From Platycnemis pennipes (lineage: Eukaryota > Arthropoda > Insecta > Odonata > Platycnemididae), in contig OW121848.1 in assembly GCA_933228895.1 (NCBI GenBank), positions 155,574,688 to 155,638,687 on the forward strand: 64,000 bases of DNA. Direction: 5' to 3'. Shown one piece after another: positions 38,557-48,397 of the stretch (position 1 is the stretch's first letter; each line of letters begins with the position of its first letter). The translations under genes and the position numbers were made by a program. Below the pieces are notes generated by a model. That model ran no database searches. It saw only the letters and a program-made list of their open reading frames with translations, and was not told the origin of the DNA.

Positions 38557-41500
38557 CTATTTTTGCATCTGACCGATTAACTCCGGCAGAAGATGATCCA
38601 TATAAAATACTTTTAGACTCTGCTCCATTTTTGCTACCCAAAACTTATCATCTCTTAATATTCTATCATGAAACAATTCCGTAGCACTCCGCACAATAAA
38701 TACACAATATTTTTTTGTGTAATATGAAGTTGCCCTTGAACCTGATAAAAATAATCATGTCGCATTTTCAAGGACAACTTCCCGTTTATATTCTCGAGAA
38801 ACTTGATTTTTTTCTGCTCAACTGCTTCGTGTAACGTCATATTCTGGCATACATATGGACATTTTATCTCCACGATACCATCTCCATCCTCGAGTAGCCC
38901 ATCTGGAGTTGCTGCCAGAAAAGGGAGCGTTTTGTCCACGAAAAGGCCAGCAGGCAGGACTCTGTTTCCCGAGATCTGCTCGTACTCAGCCACAGCTAGT
39001 GGCTCCTTGGCAATGCCGTATTCAGTTGCCTTACTTCCCCGAAATGTGGGATGGAGAATATTTTTGACGACTTTTTTTTTGTCTGTTCCTGGCCGTAATT
39101 TGCATATTCGACCGAAGTTGGACGCCGTTAGCCGCTTCCATCGCTCGGTGAACCACTTTTGGCTCTGTCGCTGTCCTCTTGTGCTCTCTTCCAGTAATAT
39201 CCTTTCTGGATCACTGAGGGACAGGGAGCGAAGGAAGGCTTCTTTCTTCTCCTGTTTAAGCTCTGTACCACCATCGGCTGAGTGCTCTTCGACTGACCCA
39301 TAATGCTCGTCTGCTCCAAAAACTTTGGCCCTTTTTCTACGCTGATGCGGGAATTCCAGCCGACGTTTGCTCCTACACTCTTCTTTGAGCAGTAGCCTTA
39401 TGTTTTTTTGTATAGAGCCCTGGGCTTATTGACGTAACACCTTTGTGAATAATAGTGTGTAAGTCAGGGCCAACGTTAAATGCCGCTGCAGCAATTTCAC
39501 ATCTTGACTGGTAAGAACCTCTCAAAGAAAAATTAACCCTTTTCCCCCCCCACATATTTTGCAATGTACGCATTGTAGGACTCCGCACTATTGCTTGTTA
39601 CATTTAAAATTAAACTGGAAGTATGCTGTGCCAAAAGTTCATTGGCATACATAATGTCCTCCCAGGAACCACAGGAAACAAGTTGAGGAACCAAGTTATC
39701 TTCCCCTTCCTTTTGTCCTTTACAAAAGTATTCGGCAGTGTTGATGATCCCCAAATACGTGCCTTGGTCCATTTCTTATATCCCTTTCCAGCAAATTCAT
39801 TTGAGCCGCTGTCCCTGGGTTGGAATGATGTTGCACTGCCGATGTCACTGCTGTCCTCAGCCGCAACAAATTCTCTCCAATAATTTTCCTTAGCATTATT
39901 GGAACATGCCCCTTAGCATTGTTGGAACATGCCCCTTAGCATTTTTAGTCTTTTTCACGATATCCCTAATTCTGTTGCAATAATTTCTAAGGAGATGGTT
40001 ACTGCATTCTACTTTCTGGACGGGGGTTTCGATTCCATAAGGCATTGTGGAAACCAACCTTTGCATGACACTGCTGTCCCCATCCCCTGAAACGGCACAA
40101 AAATACAAGAAATGCATTTTGGTTATCGATAAAAACATGAATATCTACTTTACGCAAGAGAAAATAGACAGATTTTCAAAGGCACTAACTTCCATTTAAA
40201 TTTTTAATGGGTTATAATCATGCAGGTGGCAAGAAAATTATTTCAAATTCAAATATGTCTGTGGTCACTTTCAATCGAATAGGCAGAGACGTTTGAATTT
40301 GAAAAAATATGCATCATATGCATGCAATATATGCAAGTTATCATCTGAGTGTCAGATGATAACTACCGCATATTTCATTCCTTTTGGTAAGTTAAGTAAC
40401 AATAGGCGATTCTTCATACATTTAAATGCCTTTACCTATGAGCCGGTGATACTTCAGGTTATGCATTTCAAGGCTGGTTTTAAATCCTTCTACGATTATA
40501 TCAACTTCCATGGCCGTTGATGAAGAACTCCAGTTTCGATAACATACATGCACACTCGCTTCGGATTTTGGATTCTTACGGAATGCATGGGCACAAACAG
40601 AGCAATATTTATTCCGAACTCCAATAAAAAGAACTTTTTTTGTTCGATAACCCACAATACATGCCTGTAATAGTAACAAATTAAAATTAGATTCAATAGT
40701 TCAATAATCTTTGTAAAAATTTACCATTACTAAAAATGCAAAACAATTTCACTTCCATACGTACCACTCCAGAGAGAGAGTTGTAATTGGTTTTATAAGA
40801 TCTCTTGGCCCATGCTCCATCTGCAACAACAGCTATCAATGGAATACCATTAATATCAACGCTGCCTGACTTTATGGCTATTTCCGCTTCTTCTGTTCCA
40901 GCGACTTTCATTTGCTCCCAAGCCACATCGGAAATTGCTTGTGCAAGATTCTCATGGATCTTCAAAAATGTTTTATTTGCCATGCATGGCATATGCAAAA
41001 CTGTACTTATTTCAGCCATTTGCGAAAATCCTTGACCTGTGCACATCATGCTTGATACCTGAATTTGGAAAAATAGCCATTAATTCCATTAATGTGGACT
41101 GTTTCATATTACAAGTGTGGACATGGAGGAAAAGTATGGTAAAAGAAATGCATTGTATACACACCATGGCGTGATTAACCTTCATTTTTGCCCGTTTCGG
41201 ATTTTCAGTACAAAGTGTCTTTTCAATCCCACACATCCTACACTTCAAAGAAAATTGACTGAAAAACCCTATAGTTTTTTCACCAATGAGTTCCATGTCA
41301 GCCAGCGAGCAATGGAAAGGTTCATGACGTGCTATTGTTTTCATTTCCTCAAAACGATGCTTAACATCAAATAGTCTTCTGCCTTCGGGCACATAGACAT
41401 TAGGTTGGGTCGTATCTTGGAATTTTGTGGAATCCCTGTAATGGATGAATGGATGGATTAAATTAAGGTGCAAAAGAATTAAAATTTTTATTTAATTTCC

Positions 41501-42846
41501 GCTAGTCAAATTTGCGGAAAATAATGAATGAATAAGTTCTTTTCTCAGTATTTCATTCACTAATTTTGTTCGTGTAGCATGCGAGTGATTGCATAGTAAA
41601 AAAAACAAATGTTCTCTTTTTTGGTTAATATTTTAAAATAAGTTGGGGATGGGGGATGCAACATTCTTGATTAAGAACATAAGCTACATGATAAAAACGA
41701 TTATTTTACCATTCTGTGGTGCGTTCCTCGCATTCCTGTGCTATTTGACGTGCACTAAAATTAGGACAGGAACGAGCTTCAATTTCTTCAGCATCTTCCC
41801 AGTTACTACATCCGGGTTGAGGGGATGGAAGTCTGTTAGTCAAGGAAGTCATGTATGTTACAAAGCAAAGGAAATGTTTTACAGCGGTAATACATTACTA
41901 TCCAATATGTTTCATTCGCTATTAATATTGATAACATAATAATTATTGAAAATAGTTGTATAATTCCATTTTTTATTCATCTGAGTAATTTATCTATAAT
42001 ATAATGTTAAGGTTCGACTCCATCTCGATTTCCCAGGAATGAACCCCAATTTTTCCTAAATATTGTATGGTAACAATATAAATAAATAATAAACAACTCT
42101 CCCTGACTTAGGAGAACCCAAATATATGACCAAAATTATGACTAGCGTCATTTGGATTACTCAGAAATGGAATTCATCTGCCCGGTTTTATATAGGATAC
42201 TGGAAAGATAATTTTCCAAAATGGGCTGTACATGAACGACAAGTGGTAACCATCCACCATAATGATTATGGGTTTTAATAAAAACAGGTATTCTGGTGTC
42301 TTGTAACTCAACATTAAGAATACTGGCATTTATAAGACAAATATTGAACATCATTACTCATAAAACTTAACAAACCAATGGAATTACCCAAATTGTAAAA
42401 ATTTTCGCAACTGATTAGAAAATAAATATTTTAATACATACCCCGAATGATGCGTTGACCTTTCTTTAACATTTGTTGCTACATAGATTTGAAGGTCAGG
42501 AGTCTGGGAGTGAGAGGGAGGGGTTAGGTGATGCTCCTGCGAAAGTAATTCTTCTTCCCAGTTGCTGCAAGCAGGCTGCGGATATGTTGATTTAGTTCTA
42601 AAATGAAGATAGTATTCAAAGTCATTATCTTTTTTGGTCGTAATGCTTAACAAATAGAACAGTAACTGAGAAATTAAATAGAATATTGAACTCGCGAAAA
42701 TAATTACGAATGTATTGCTTCGCATGATCATTAAAATTAGTACTTCAGAAATATGCATTTCAAATTGAATAAGTATTTTGGATAGTCGTTTGGTACTTAC
42801 CGCATGGCTGATGAGATAATCTGCGGCAGGTTTGGATTCACTGAAA
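38557..42846 (-). pseudogene. Mutator-like transposase / YqaJ exonuclease gene, seven exons, frameshifted
   Basis: Seven exons agree in splice phase: 42846-42801, 42597-42442, 41832-41710, 41435-41165, 41058-40765, 40664-40436 and a long last exon 40086-38557. Exons 2 and 3 share a motif (PQPxCSNWE). Exons 4-7 carry a Mutator-like transposase-type domain (CRMCGIEKTLC, GADGAWAKR-like VVADGAWAKRSY, IGDGDSSVMQRL, VECSNHLLRNYC, NSAESYNAYIAKYVGG). The end is a YqaJ-like nuclease domain (AKEPLAVAEYEQISGN, ATPDGLLEDGDGIVEIKCPY with the Asp/Glu-x-Lys active set). This pairing is common in arthropod multicopy genes of unknown role. The last exon has a 23-bp triplication and three homopolymer shifts, so it is a pseudogene or has sequencing errors. 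Confidence 0.78.
39892..39945. repeat. 23-bp tandem repeat in the last exon of the YqaJ gene
   Basis: TTGGAACATGCCCCTTAGCAT is repeated head to tail (units from about 39897 and 39920). The minus strand therefore shows AATGCTAAGG three times. The added 46 bases shift the frame between CNRIRDIVKKTKNAK and ENYWREFVAAED. Confidence 0.85.
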
Positions 42847-43800
42847 CTGTTTAAGTAATTAGATTATGTAATTAACTTATTTTCATTCATTTTCGAAATG
42901 GTATGCGATGGCCACGATATTGCTTCAATTGCACAAGCCCCTAATAATAGAAGATGTGTTTACCGTATATAATCCAAATATAAATAAATATAACTTGTAA
43001 ATAAGTACCGCCAAGCCTTTTTGTAATACATGGAACCATTTACGAGATATTGCCTTGTAAAATTAGGATCTTACAAAAGTGTTAACACATTGTAAACAAG
43101 CCGTCGGATTGCCAAGCAATCAGTCAGTTCTCGTGTTGCCTCTGTCAGTAAATGTTCATAATTCCACGTAGACGCATTATCTGAATGCCCCGTTTGTTTT
43201 AGTGCAAAGTAATCGTTCTGGGGTCAGTAGAAATATGAAATGCTCCATTGGTGACCCTTAAAAAAAAAACCTTCCAGAGAGACAGCATTCACGAGCTTTT
43301 CGGCTACTCTACCCGTGAAATAGAAATGATCAAGATGAGGAGTGGTCTGGATACTTTATTCACTTAGTGCAACAGTCATGATAAGAAATATTTATATGTA
43401 AATACCGGTAATCAAATCTGCCAGTATAGCTGTACACTATCAGAAAAGAAGAGAGCCGGAATTGATTTTTCGTATTTACCTTCGATTTCTTCCGCTCCAA
43501 TTAATATTTAATTATTTTTAACCGTCACACTATGAAGTGATGATTAATTGTGATGCAAATTGTTCATGAATATGCTGCAAAGGATACTGACATAAATTTC
43601 TTATGCTTACCTTCGAGTATTGTTCAAGTGGACTGTAAAATAAACGTGAAATTAGGACTTGAAGACTATGGGATGTGATTTTTATTTTAAGATGTTATTA
43701 ACTTCTTTTTGAATACGCAAATAAAGAGCTCTAGATAATAATTAAGACATCATGAACAACTGAAATAGATGTAATAAATATTGCATATGGTTTGAATGGT
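42847..43800. other. Gene-free interval
   Basis: AT-rich DNA upstream of the YqaJ gene. It could include a noncoding first exon near 43603-43624 (minus strand, between a TTTACAG acceptor and a GGTAAGC donor), but that would not keep an open frame. Confidence 0.45.
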
Positions 43801-43964
43801 CCCCTGCGGGTAGGGGGATTGAGAATACTCCCGCAGTATCTCTGCTTGTCGTAAGAGGCGACTAAAAGGGCGGGGAGAAAACCCCGAAAACAAACCCAGA
43901 GCCAGCAAGGGTTGAGCCCGGACAGTCTCGTGGGTCAACTGTCTGTGTGCGGCCATACCACCAC
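43801..43964 (+). mobile_element. I-clade LINE leader stub (copy G)
   Basis: CCCCTGCGGGTAGGGGG to GTGTGCGGCCATACCACC matches the first ~164 nt of the full leaders, including all three hairpins. It then switches abruptly at 43964 to DIRS-like coding sequence. This is a 5'-end fragment without its element. Confidence 0.88.
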
Positions 43965-44130
43965 TGGAAGATCAACCTCGCAGCCCTCTACAAGCCGGAC
44001 ACAGACGCGGCCCTTTCGTCAACAGCGGGGGAGGAGAGGAGGCTCCTCCTCCTCCGCCAGAAGGTAATCACCCTTCACAGGACGGCCCTACACCTCCGAT
44101 GGCTCGCGGCCATAAACAGGCGCCTGCAGC
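43965..44130 (+). CDS. Gag C-terminal fragment of the DIRS-like element
   Basis: The frame reads KINLAALYKPDTDAALSSTA, then RRLLLLRQKVITLHRTALHL and INRRLQHLGRRTRTT, helical and basic as in capsid-like C-terminal regions. It overlaps the start of the acidic pol frame (44099). The upstream part of this protein appears to be represented by the minus-strand gag piece at 45948-46501. Assignment as gag is inferred from position. Confidence 0.45.
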
Positions 44131-45909
44131 ACCTGGGGAGGCGGACTCGGACGACGATCCATTGGATGCCCTTCTCAATTGGCATGACTCAGGAGTCCAG
44201 GGGACACCGGTCGAGCTCCCGGAGACCGGAACGGAATCAGACACGGATTTCATCTCAGAAACCGTCCAAGATGAAAGCTCGGAGTCCACGTCGGACCCGG
44301 GCTACGAGAGTCCAGACGACCCGTGGTCCGAGACGGATTCAGTGATCAGCGTAGACTTCCCGTCCAACTTTCCGGGCTTCCCGCCCGTAACAGAGGTCCC
44401 GGAGCCAGACGAGGACCAGAATAGGCAGAGGTACGAACCGCCGCGGCCGCCGCATGCACCGGACCCGCCGCCAGAAGGTACCTACTGTACAAGAGGTGGA
44501 ATACTTTCCCCCTGTGAAGTGCTACACATACAGTTCACCCAGTGTCAATGAGCTAGTACGCGATGGAGCCAATCTCCCTATGCCTACAGACGCTCCGTAC
44601 ACATTTCTTCCAACACGCCCTACAGAAGTGTTATCCAATTACATAAACACACTAGTGCAACGCGGAATATTATCAATGGCTAGACCTACTTATGGCTAGA
44701 CCTACTTGTGCGTTCCCTTTAGTGGCCATTCCCAAGTCCACCGGAGGTGAGAGAGTGATTGTGGACCTGAGTACGTGGACAAAGTTTTACAGAAAACCTA
44801 AGTTTACACTGCGAGACGCCGCGAAGGCCCTACAAACGATACCATATCAATCCTTCATGGCTAAAGTGGACCTGAAAGACGCCTTTTGGCAATTAAAAAT
44901 CCACCCCCTTCATAGGAGATTTTACGGAGTTTACTTCGATAAAGAATATTATGTTTGGAACCGATTACCCATGGGCCACGCCCTTGCCCCAGCGATTATG
45001 CAACGCTGGGCAAGGGCGGTGGCAACGGAAGTGTATAACCAGTTTGGTGTCAATATGTTATGTTACTTAGATGATTGGTTAATAATTTTACCCCATTATG
45101 ATGTGAATATGGTCAACAGGGTACTTGAATTTATGGTGAATGTGCTAGGTATAAAGGTAAATTACGCCAAAAGCCAGCTAAAACCAGTGCAGCGCATGAA
45201 ATATCTTGGTGTTAAAATCAACACACTAAACATGACCCTCACACTTACTGCAGCATCCCTACAACGTGTACACTACATTCTTTCCGTGCTTCCGAGACTC
45301 CGACAGGTGGACATCCCGAAAGCCGTCGGCTTCATCAGTTGGTGCGTTTACATAAGGAAGCTTCCTTATTTCCTGATAAAAGACGCCGCCAAAAGGAAAC
45401 GGAAGTGGTTGCAGGAACTGTGGGACGAGCAAGTGTGGCACATGCCGCGCAGCTTTTCAAATTTTGTGACTACTATAGACGTTTATTCGGATGCTTCCCC
45501 ATTCCAAGTCGCATGGACGGCGCCCGACCTGGACATTACCGAAGTGTGGGCATTCAACGCAGAAAGACCCATTGTAGAAGCAGAAGCCTTGGGAGCCCTT
45601 ATGGCGGTCACCCACATGTTTAGGGTGTTACCAAAGTTCGTACATGTAATATGCCATCTTGACAATCAAGCGGCCTTATACTCATTGCAAAAGGGTAAAG
45701 GCCTTATATTTTATGTTTTTGATATCAAGTTCATGTATGTTTCTTTAATAAAGGATGTGTCGCACGAAGCGACCTGGCGGTACGTTGCCTCCTCCGAAAA
45801 TCCCGCCGACCGTCCTTCCCGGACCGTCCTACCTCCCTATGCTCGCTCGGCGTCCTATTCGTCGGACGTCGGGTGGGTATATAGGTGGGACGACGCCTGG
45901 GAGGGGTAG
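44099..45909 (+). pseudogene. RT-RNase H polyprotein of the DIRS-like element, two frameshifts
   Basis: The N-terminus (44099-44480) is highly acidic (SDDDPLDALLNWHDSG...). A shift near 44490 leads to EVEYFPPVKCYTYSS and the RT lead-in NYINTLVQRGILSMARPT. A 16-bp tandem duplication (44676-44707) shifts the frame again. The main block (44692-45909) has AFPLVAIPKSTGGERVIVDL, KVDLKDAFWQLKIHP (motif A), LPMGHALAPAIMQ (B), CYLDDWLI (C, catalytic Asp pair) and YLGVKINT. RNase H follows: YSDASPFQVAW, EAEALGAL, HLDNQAALYS and SSENPADRPSR. The frame ends inside the terminal repeat, 68 codons' worth into it at most. Confidence 0.82.
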
Positions 45910-45947
45910 TCGCGTGGAAAAGATTGGAGAGGCAGCGTGCCACCAGA
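45842..45947 (+). repeat. 106-bp terminal repeat of the DIRS-like element, plus copy
   Basis: CTCGCTCGGCGTCCTATTCG to GCAGCGTGCCACCAGA. It contains TATATAG (45878-45884), a likely TATA box. It matches 46510-46615 in reverse complement over all 106 bp. It has no TG...CA ends. Confidence 0.9.
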
Positions 45948-46501
45948 ACTCTCTCTGCACAGATCACAGCTCTGCACAGCGGCGACAGGATGGGCCACTC
46001 AGACGCCTGTATCAGCAAGGCATCCATTTCATACAAGTCTCTACGCGTTAACTTTTTACTCTCGCGATTCTGAGATACACTATGAAATAACTGGAGGATT
46101 TCGTCCTCGTCTGGTGGTACTTCAATCCATGCTGGCGGCAACTCGCGTTTAAGGGTGGCAAACGACAGGGGCACGAGCTGTGCCGGGTTTGGCGGTAAAG
46201 GAGGCACTCCCGGTGGGGCCGCCGAGGCCCCCGACGATTGGGTCGGCTGTATAGACTGAGATAATGTCCGGAATTCCTGTCGTAATTGCAACGCCCATTC
46301 GGACATGGGCTGTGGGTCGGATCGCGACGGGCCGGACGCGGCCGGCGCCTCGTGTTCGGACGAGCTGGAGTCCGACATGGGAGCCGCGGGAATTGTCTTT
46401 TTCCTTGGAGACACTTGCCTAGCGGGCTGGACACGCGTATTGCCTCGGGTGCGCGCTCTCGTGCCGTGTGGGGAACGTTTGAATGTTGGACTTTCCGACA
46501 T
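45948..46501 (-). CDS. Gag N-terminal fragment of a second DIRS-like copy
   Basis: It starts MSESPTFKRSPHGTRARTRG nine bases after the terminal repeat, continues with a Pro/Ser-rich region and a folded-looking part (WALQLRQEFRTLSQS, LPPAWIEVPPDEDEILQLFH, LYEMDALLIQASEWPILSP). It is cut at 45948, where the plus-strand copy's repeat begins. The frame is open throughout. Its start just downstream of a TATA-bearing repeat identifies the 5' gene of the element. I know no close family member by name. Confidence 0.6.
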
Positions 46502-46509
46502 GAGAGAGA

Positions 46510-46615
46510 TCTGGTGGCACGCTGCCTCTCCAATCTTTTCCACGCGACTACCCCTCCCAGGCGTCGTCCCACCTATATACCCACCCGACGTCCGACGAAT
46601 AGGACGCCGAGCGAG
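46510..46615 (-). repeat. 106-bp terminal repeat, minus copy
   Basis: This is the reverse-complement partner of 45842-45947, with TATATAG at 46573-46579 (minus strand), 72 bp upstream of the gag ATG at 46501. It marks the 5' end of the minus-strand element; AT-rich flank follows. Confidence 0.9.
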
Positions 46616-47249
46616 AATATTAAAAATTAAAATTTATAAAATGACTTATTTTAGAGATCATGAATAAAGAAAGTAAAATAACAGATATTATTATAAAATT
46701 TCAACAACTTCATTAATTTTATAACAATTTGAAATTTTCAAATTAATTTAGACGATATACCTGCACGTTTGGTTTTGCTCGTTTTGCTATACTTTTAAGA
46801 GACAACTCTATTATACTAAGTAAAAAAGTTTGGCAGGGGTATTATTTCATTGCAAAACTGAAATAATTTTCCGCGCATGCGTAACGCTGTCCGCTCGCGG
46901 CTCGCGCGCTCACCGACCGTTACTTCGGTTCTACAAATCTCAGCACGCTTTCTCCTTCAACTTCTTCTCACAAATTTTAACTGCATACCAACTCTTAAAT
47001 CCCCTTTGCCCGTGCCATTTGCTATTTGCTTCCCGCAGAAGTGGCCGCCGCCGCCTTGGAATGGAGCGGCATCAGGCCTCACAGCGGTCGGCCTCGGAGG
47101 ACAATAGACAAACTTAATCCCGTCTTGGGCTTCCAACACTAGTATCCTCGCATACCCTTTTAGCATGTTCTCCGAAACATCTTCCACACTTCTCTTTTCA
47201 AACCAATTGTGCCGCCCAGCCGTCACCCACCCTGACCCACTCACTATCA
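46616..47249. other. Interval between DIRS-like and Penelope-like pieces
   Basis: AT-rich at first, then GC-rich from 46860. It may include the upstream part of the Penelope-like element, but no coding sense is readable. Confidence 0.45.
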
Positions 47250-48135
47250 TTGCTATCATTTGCGAAAGGAAAGAAAATTTCCGTTGAGTTGTTACGGATG
47301 GCGCCCGGTCTTTCCAGTGGCGCCCTATGTGAGTGGGCCTCCTATTATGAACATAAATCTTACCCCACCACCCCGTGGAAATCTACATTTGCCTCCTACT
47401 CCAAAAAGTCTCCAAAAAATCATTCATTGAATCCCTGAACCCTAAAAACAACCTCACCCAGAATGAAATTCATGCCCTCAAAAAACTCCGCCAAAACCCT
47501 AATTACGTCATTATGACCGCAGACAGGGGTTAGTCAGTTATCGTGATGAACACGAAAAACTATATTTCCGAAGCACTTCTTCATCTCAACGACTCCTCCA
47601 CCTACACACCACTACACCACGATCCGACTCTCGAATTCCAAAAAGAAATAGAATCCCTCCTTCAGGAAGAAGCTCCTGATGAAGGATAATCACCGAAAGA
47701 CATTTCTTTTCTTTCGCCTCCTAACCCTAACAACACCTCCACTTTATATTCTCCCCAAAATACACAAGCCTGCCGTTCCCTGCCGACCATTTGAATCCAG
47801 TTTCAATTCTCCTACTGAAAGAATCTCTGCCTTCCTTTACCATTACCTACAACCCCTTGTATTCTGTCTTCCTTCCTTCATTAAAGACTCCTATCATTTC
47901 CTTCAACACTTTGACAGCATTTCCATTCCCCCCTCTTCTAATTTAACGCCCCGACCCTCAAGTCCCCTCAACAGACTTCTTGTTAAAAATAGCTGAATTT
48001 GTGTAAAAAAAATGCCCTCTGCTTCAATGAATCTTTCAGCCTGCAAACCAGTGGCATGGCGATGGGAATTACGATGGCCCCATCGTATGCGAACCTTTTT
48101 ATGGGTAAAAAGAGTCGTTTCAGGCGTAATGCGGT
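47250..48135 (+). pseudogene. Penelope-like retroelement RT fragment
   Basis: Broken frames give SLNPKNNLTQNEIHALKKL, NYVIMTADRG then SVIVMNTKNYISEALLHLND, then TLYILPKIHKPAVPCRPFES and SPTERISAFLYHYLQPLV. After a deletion come SFSLQTSGMAMGITMAPSYA and NLFMGKK, the B-motif region. These are standard Penelope-like RT blocks. There is a TAG at 47531-47533 and several shifts. Neither the catalytic YxDD motif nor a GIY-YIG endonuclease is recognisable downstream, so the element is truncated. Confidence 0.82.
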
Positions 48136-48397
48136 GGAATAACATAATTAAATAAGATTGGCAATTTTCTTAGCTAGGATAACACAAAGAAAACACGCGT
48201 GGATAAGTGCCCCCTTTCCCCCACCCCGACTAACGTGCATACACCCCCCGCGCTTTCCCTTCTCAGCCCCTTCCTCGGACCTGAAGTTCTGAGCATCACC
48301 GCGGGATACCCCTTAGCGGCCAGGGGTTGGCGATTTCACCACCATCTTCCTACCTCTGGGCCCTCGAAGACCAGGGGCTGCCCACGGTGATGATACA
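48136..48397. other. Interval after the Penelope-like fragment
   Basis: Pyrimidine-rich CCCC/TCCC tracts; nothing recognised with confidence. Confidence 0.45.

Larger units (their letters stand above)
43965..45947 (+). mobile_element. DIRS-like retroelement, plus-strand copy
   Basis: It begins inside gag (WKINLAALYKPDTDAALS...), passes through an overlapping acidic pol N-terminus and RT-RNase H, and ends in a 106-bp terminal repeat (45842-45947). No tyrosine recombinase, integrase or protease is visible between RNase H and the repeat. The left side is cut at the LINE leader stub. The RT motifs (CYLDDWLI) resemble DIRS elements. The compact gag-RT-RNase H-repeat layout is unusual for them, so the superfamily label is provisional. 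Confidence 0.65.

Noticed and set aside
44068..44345. Overlapping frames on both strands in the acidic region
   Set aside because: Translations opposite or out of frame with the acidic pol N-terminus, with no independent support.
45731..46543. Single 270-residue minus-strand protein
   Set aside because: Only the part from Met at 46501 to 45948 is gag. The rest reads through terminal repeat and antisense RT sequence.
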